Virus record (IMG/VR): IMGVR_UViG_3300004097_000007
Span: 1 to 57,715 of that record
Source: a virus
Strand: one strand, 5' to 3'
DNA length: 57,715 nt
Numbering within the stretch: the first letter of the stretch is position 1; each line of letters begins with the position of its first letter. The translations under genes were made by a program, and so were the position numbers. The notes beneath the pieces were generated by a model. The model saw only the letters and a list, made by a program, of their open reading frames with translations, made no database searches and had not been told where the DNA came from. Positions 55,727 to 57,715 of this stretch are shown one piece after another.

Positions 55727-57715
55727 TTAGTCTTCCTCCCCGCCTGCAGGTATAAGTGTCCAAAGGGTGCCGTGCTTATGACGTGTTGCCAATTTTTCAA
55801 TCATGACTTCTTCGCCGCTTGTCAGTACGAACACACGTCCGCGATGTTGTGATAGAAGTTTACCGAAAGCGCGTCCGTCAAGTGTTCGGTCACCGTCTAC
55901 CGTCACTTTCATTCTAATGGGTAGTTGAATGTCATTTTCCAGCGCTACTTCCATAAGACTTGGAATATCCTTGTTCAGCTTAACCACAACCTTGTCTTCT
56001 GGGTGTAGATCCCACCATGTATCTAACAACGGAACGATGTCATCGTCCGCATCATCGCTGGCGATTTCTTTCAACTCATCACGGTTTCCAAGGAATCCGC
56101 CCAAACCAGCAGTGGTGAGAATTCCGCCCATAACACGAGACCAGTTCTCGAATGAATTTAAAATAGGACCTTCGTATTCAGGTTTACCTTGTGCAATCCA
56201 GTTTTGAATTATGGTCAAACACGCGTGTACAAGTATGCCTCGATTCTCTTTGGCCCATGTTACAATATCTTTACGCTTAAATTTAGTACGCATTTCAGGG
56301 TTGGCCATACGGGCGTCTAAATCGATCATAACCAAACGGCGCAATAGTTCACTCGATAGTTGTACGTTGTTACCTGTAAACACCCACACACAGCGTACTT
56401 CGGCTTCAACCGTCTGAGATTTCCCCAGCATACGCGCCTTGTACTTTGGTGCCGTCATTGCTGACGCAAGCTCGCCACTATCCACTCCCGCACTAATGTT
56501 ATCAAAGTAGATGATTGGAGAACCGTCAGCCATGAACGTAATTAATGTTTTTGACATCTCTTCTGGATTACGTGGCATGGCAACAGCAGGTGTTGGCTGC
56601 CCTGTGGCAATAATAGAACAAACGTCGTTCAGTAAAGACGCACCTGTACCAGGAGCAGGCTTGGTCATCAAGTGTCCCGGCGTAGAACCTGCAACCATTT
56701 CACGGGCGAACAGCAAAAGAATCATTGATAGGCAGTGCGTAACCGCTGGAATACCTTCTTCACTGAATGCTTTCTCAACTATTTCTTTACGGGCCATGCC
56801 TCCAAGTGGAAAGTCAGCAATGGTATCAACTAAAAGTTCTAGTGCGCCATCAACTTCTTCTTGCGTTGGTTTTGTACTCACCTTCGGAATGTCTACAGAT
56901 AAATCCGGCTCATAATATAGCCCACTTGATGTGTGATATCCTGCTGTAGTGAGTAGCTCTCCCTTCTTAGTGAAGATGGGAGACGTCACCATCCCGCGTA
57001 GCGGGGGAAGTGCGTTACGGCGTGCGTTGTACAGATGTTTTACGACTTCGATTGGTGCTGGCACCCCGCGCTCAACTTGCGTCTCCCCTGCAAATGATAT
57101 GGTGTTCCACTTTGTCATTGTATTGAGTTCCGCTCCAAATTGATCTTGCGATAGCATGCGAACTTTTGGCACACCTTCACCGTCTTGTTCGATTCGGGCC
57201 ATTTCATCCATGTAGTGAAACAGGAATGGGTGCTTCGTGTTTTCATCATGGATACGTAGGCGCGCGTATTCTACCTGCATATCATAATCCCATTGGTTCA
57301 CGATTGGTACCCCTTTGAAATTAGTCAGGTCTTCGGCAGCAATTTCTTTTTGTTCTGCAGTTGCGTCGCGTTCAAGTCCGCGCCACATTTTGTTCAGATT
57401 TCCCTTAGTCAGTGCTGTCTTTTTTTCTAGAATGTCTGTTATCATGTTGCGTGTAGACTGATCCACACCCATGCTGCGGATACGTTTCATGAAAGCCACC
57501 ACTTTATCATCTGTGATGGTGTCAGGAAGATCGCGTGTCATCGCGATGGGCGTTCGTATATTTCCGTCCGCATCCTTTGGAGCTTCCGCACGCGCTTTCT
57601 CAATCTTTTCCTCTTCGTCGTCTTCGTCGCTTGGGATCAGATACTCTTCACTCGTCAAGCAGTCTTCATCAAACCATCCAGCCTTAAGCATCTCTGCGAG
57701 GTGTGCAAGCTTGTG
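55727..57715 (-). CDS. D5-like AAA+/SF3 helicase-type protein, 5' end outside the window (at least 662 aa)
   Basis: The frame is open to the window edge (HKLAHLAE before the first ATG at 57691, which lacks a ribosome site), so the start is beyond it. The P-loop reads KPAPGTGASLL, with Ala where Lys is expected. Walker B-like SPIIYFDNI, the sensor WVFTGNN and RRLVMIDLD (arginine finger region) follow, as in phage/plasmid D5-type replicative helicases. The N-terminal part may hold a primase domain out of view. It leads the leftward block of replication genes. Confidence 0.75.
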   Translation of the reverse strand, partial: HKLAHLAEMLKAGWFDEDCLTSEEYLIPSDEDDEEEKIEKARAEAPKDADGNIRTPIAMTRDLPDTITDDKVVAFMKRIRSMGVDQSTRNMITDILEKKTALTKGNLNKMWRGLERDATAEQKEIAAEDLTNFKGVPIVNQWDYDMQVEYARLRIHDENTKHPFLFHYMDEMARIEQDGEGVPKVRMLSQDQFGAELNTMTKWNTISFAGETQVERGVPAPIEVVKHLYNARRNALPPLRGMVTSPIFTKKGELLTTAGYHTSSGLYYEPDLSVDIPKVSTKPTQEEVDGALELLVDTIADFPLGGMARKEIVEKAFSEEGIPAVTHCLSMILLLFAREMVAGSTPGHLMTKPAPGTGASLLNDVCSIIATGQPTPAVAMPRNPEEMSKTLITFMADGSPIIYFDNISAGVDSGELASAMTAPKYKARMLGKSQTVEAEVRCVWVFTGNNVQLSSELLRRLVMIDLDARMANPEMRTKFKRKDIVTWAKENRGILVHACLTIIQNWIAQGKPEYEGPILNSFENWSRVMGGILTTAGLGGFLGNRDELKEIASDDADDDIVPLLDTWWDLHPEDKVVVKLNKDIPSLMEVALENDIQLPIRMKVTVDGDRTLDGRAFGKLLSQHRGRVFVLTSGEEVMIEKLATRHKHGTLWTLIPAGGEED
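56993..57005. repeat. 13-base palindrome CCCGC-GTA-GCGGG in the helicase gene
   Basis: Identical in its 13 bases to the copy at 38946, 18 kb away, in an unrelated gene; encodes PPLRGM on the minus strand. Confidence 0.55.

Noticed and set aside
1-57715. tRNA genes or CRISPR arrays
   Set aside because: No cloverleaf with a T-loop GTTCGA pattern and no regularly spaced direct repeats were seen; a tRNA scan would settle it.
1-57715. Absence of GAGCTC as a second avoided site
   Set aside because: I noted none, but its expected number from my rough counts is small (four to five), so this is not meaningful without an exact count.

Overview
The window is a 57.7 kb internal piece of a tailed double-stranded DNA phage genome of siphovirus type. 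It contains a tape-measure protein, a tail tube protein, a frameshifted tail-assembly chaperone and no sheath. The tail-tip genes run in the order DUF2460, DUF2163, NlpC/P60 peptidase and phage-tail_3 protein, which is the order of the Rhodobacter capsulatus gene transfer agent (orfg12-15). This points to an alphaproteobacterial host, plausibly marine and Rhodobacterales-like; the host is inference. Large terminase, portal and major capsid genes are not seen. The replicative helicase/primase-like gene runs off the right edge, so the genome continues at both ends. No tRNA, rRNA, CRISPR array or IS element was recognised.

Left half (1-32.5 kb, all + strand): a cluster of adhesin-like or fiber-like virion proteins with LamG-type and repeated modules (0.1-7.8 kb); a coiled-coil membrane protein and PhoH (8.1-9.4 kb); four translationally coupled neck and tail-completion genes (9.4-11.3 kb); a very large tail tube protein; the G/GT chaperone pair with a textbook -1 frameshift signal; a 1548-residue tape measure; the GTA-like tail tip (19.3-29 kb); then an amidase endolysin, small membrane proteins and an Rz/Rz1-like spanin pair. 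A strong hairpin at 32.52-32.55 kb separates this arm from the convergent right arm.

Right half (32.5-57.7 kb, all - strand): nucleotide metabolism (dUTPase, class II ribonucleotide reductase, ThyX, dNMP kinase, MazG-like, HD phosphohydrolase); replication and recombination (RecD/Dda-type helicase, a likely ssDNA-binding protein, a Cas4-like Fe-S nuclease, DEDDh exonuclease, family A DNA polymerase, SNF2-type helicase, D5-like helicase); RNA ligase, a short tyrosine recombinase, and many small genes of unknown function. Consensus-like sigma-70 promoters recur on both strands, so host RNA polymerase probably transcribes the phage throughout.

The most striking item is a 180-residue protein at 47152-47694 that closely resembles the type II restriction enzyme PvuII. 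It retains the catalytic Asp-Glu-Lys set and most base-contacting residues, and no methyltransferase is visible. Reading the whole window by eye I found no CAGCTG (the PvuII site), although its overlapping pentamers are common. The simplest model is an unpaired phage restriction enzyme that attacks host or rival DNA while the phage genome is protected by site loss. It would feed the dense nucleotide-metabolism gene set around it.
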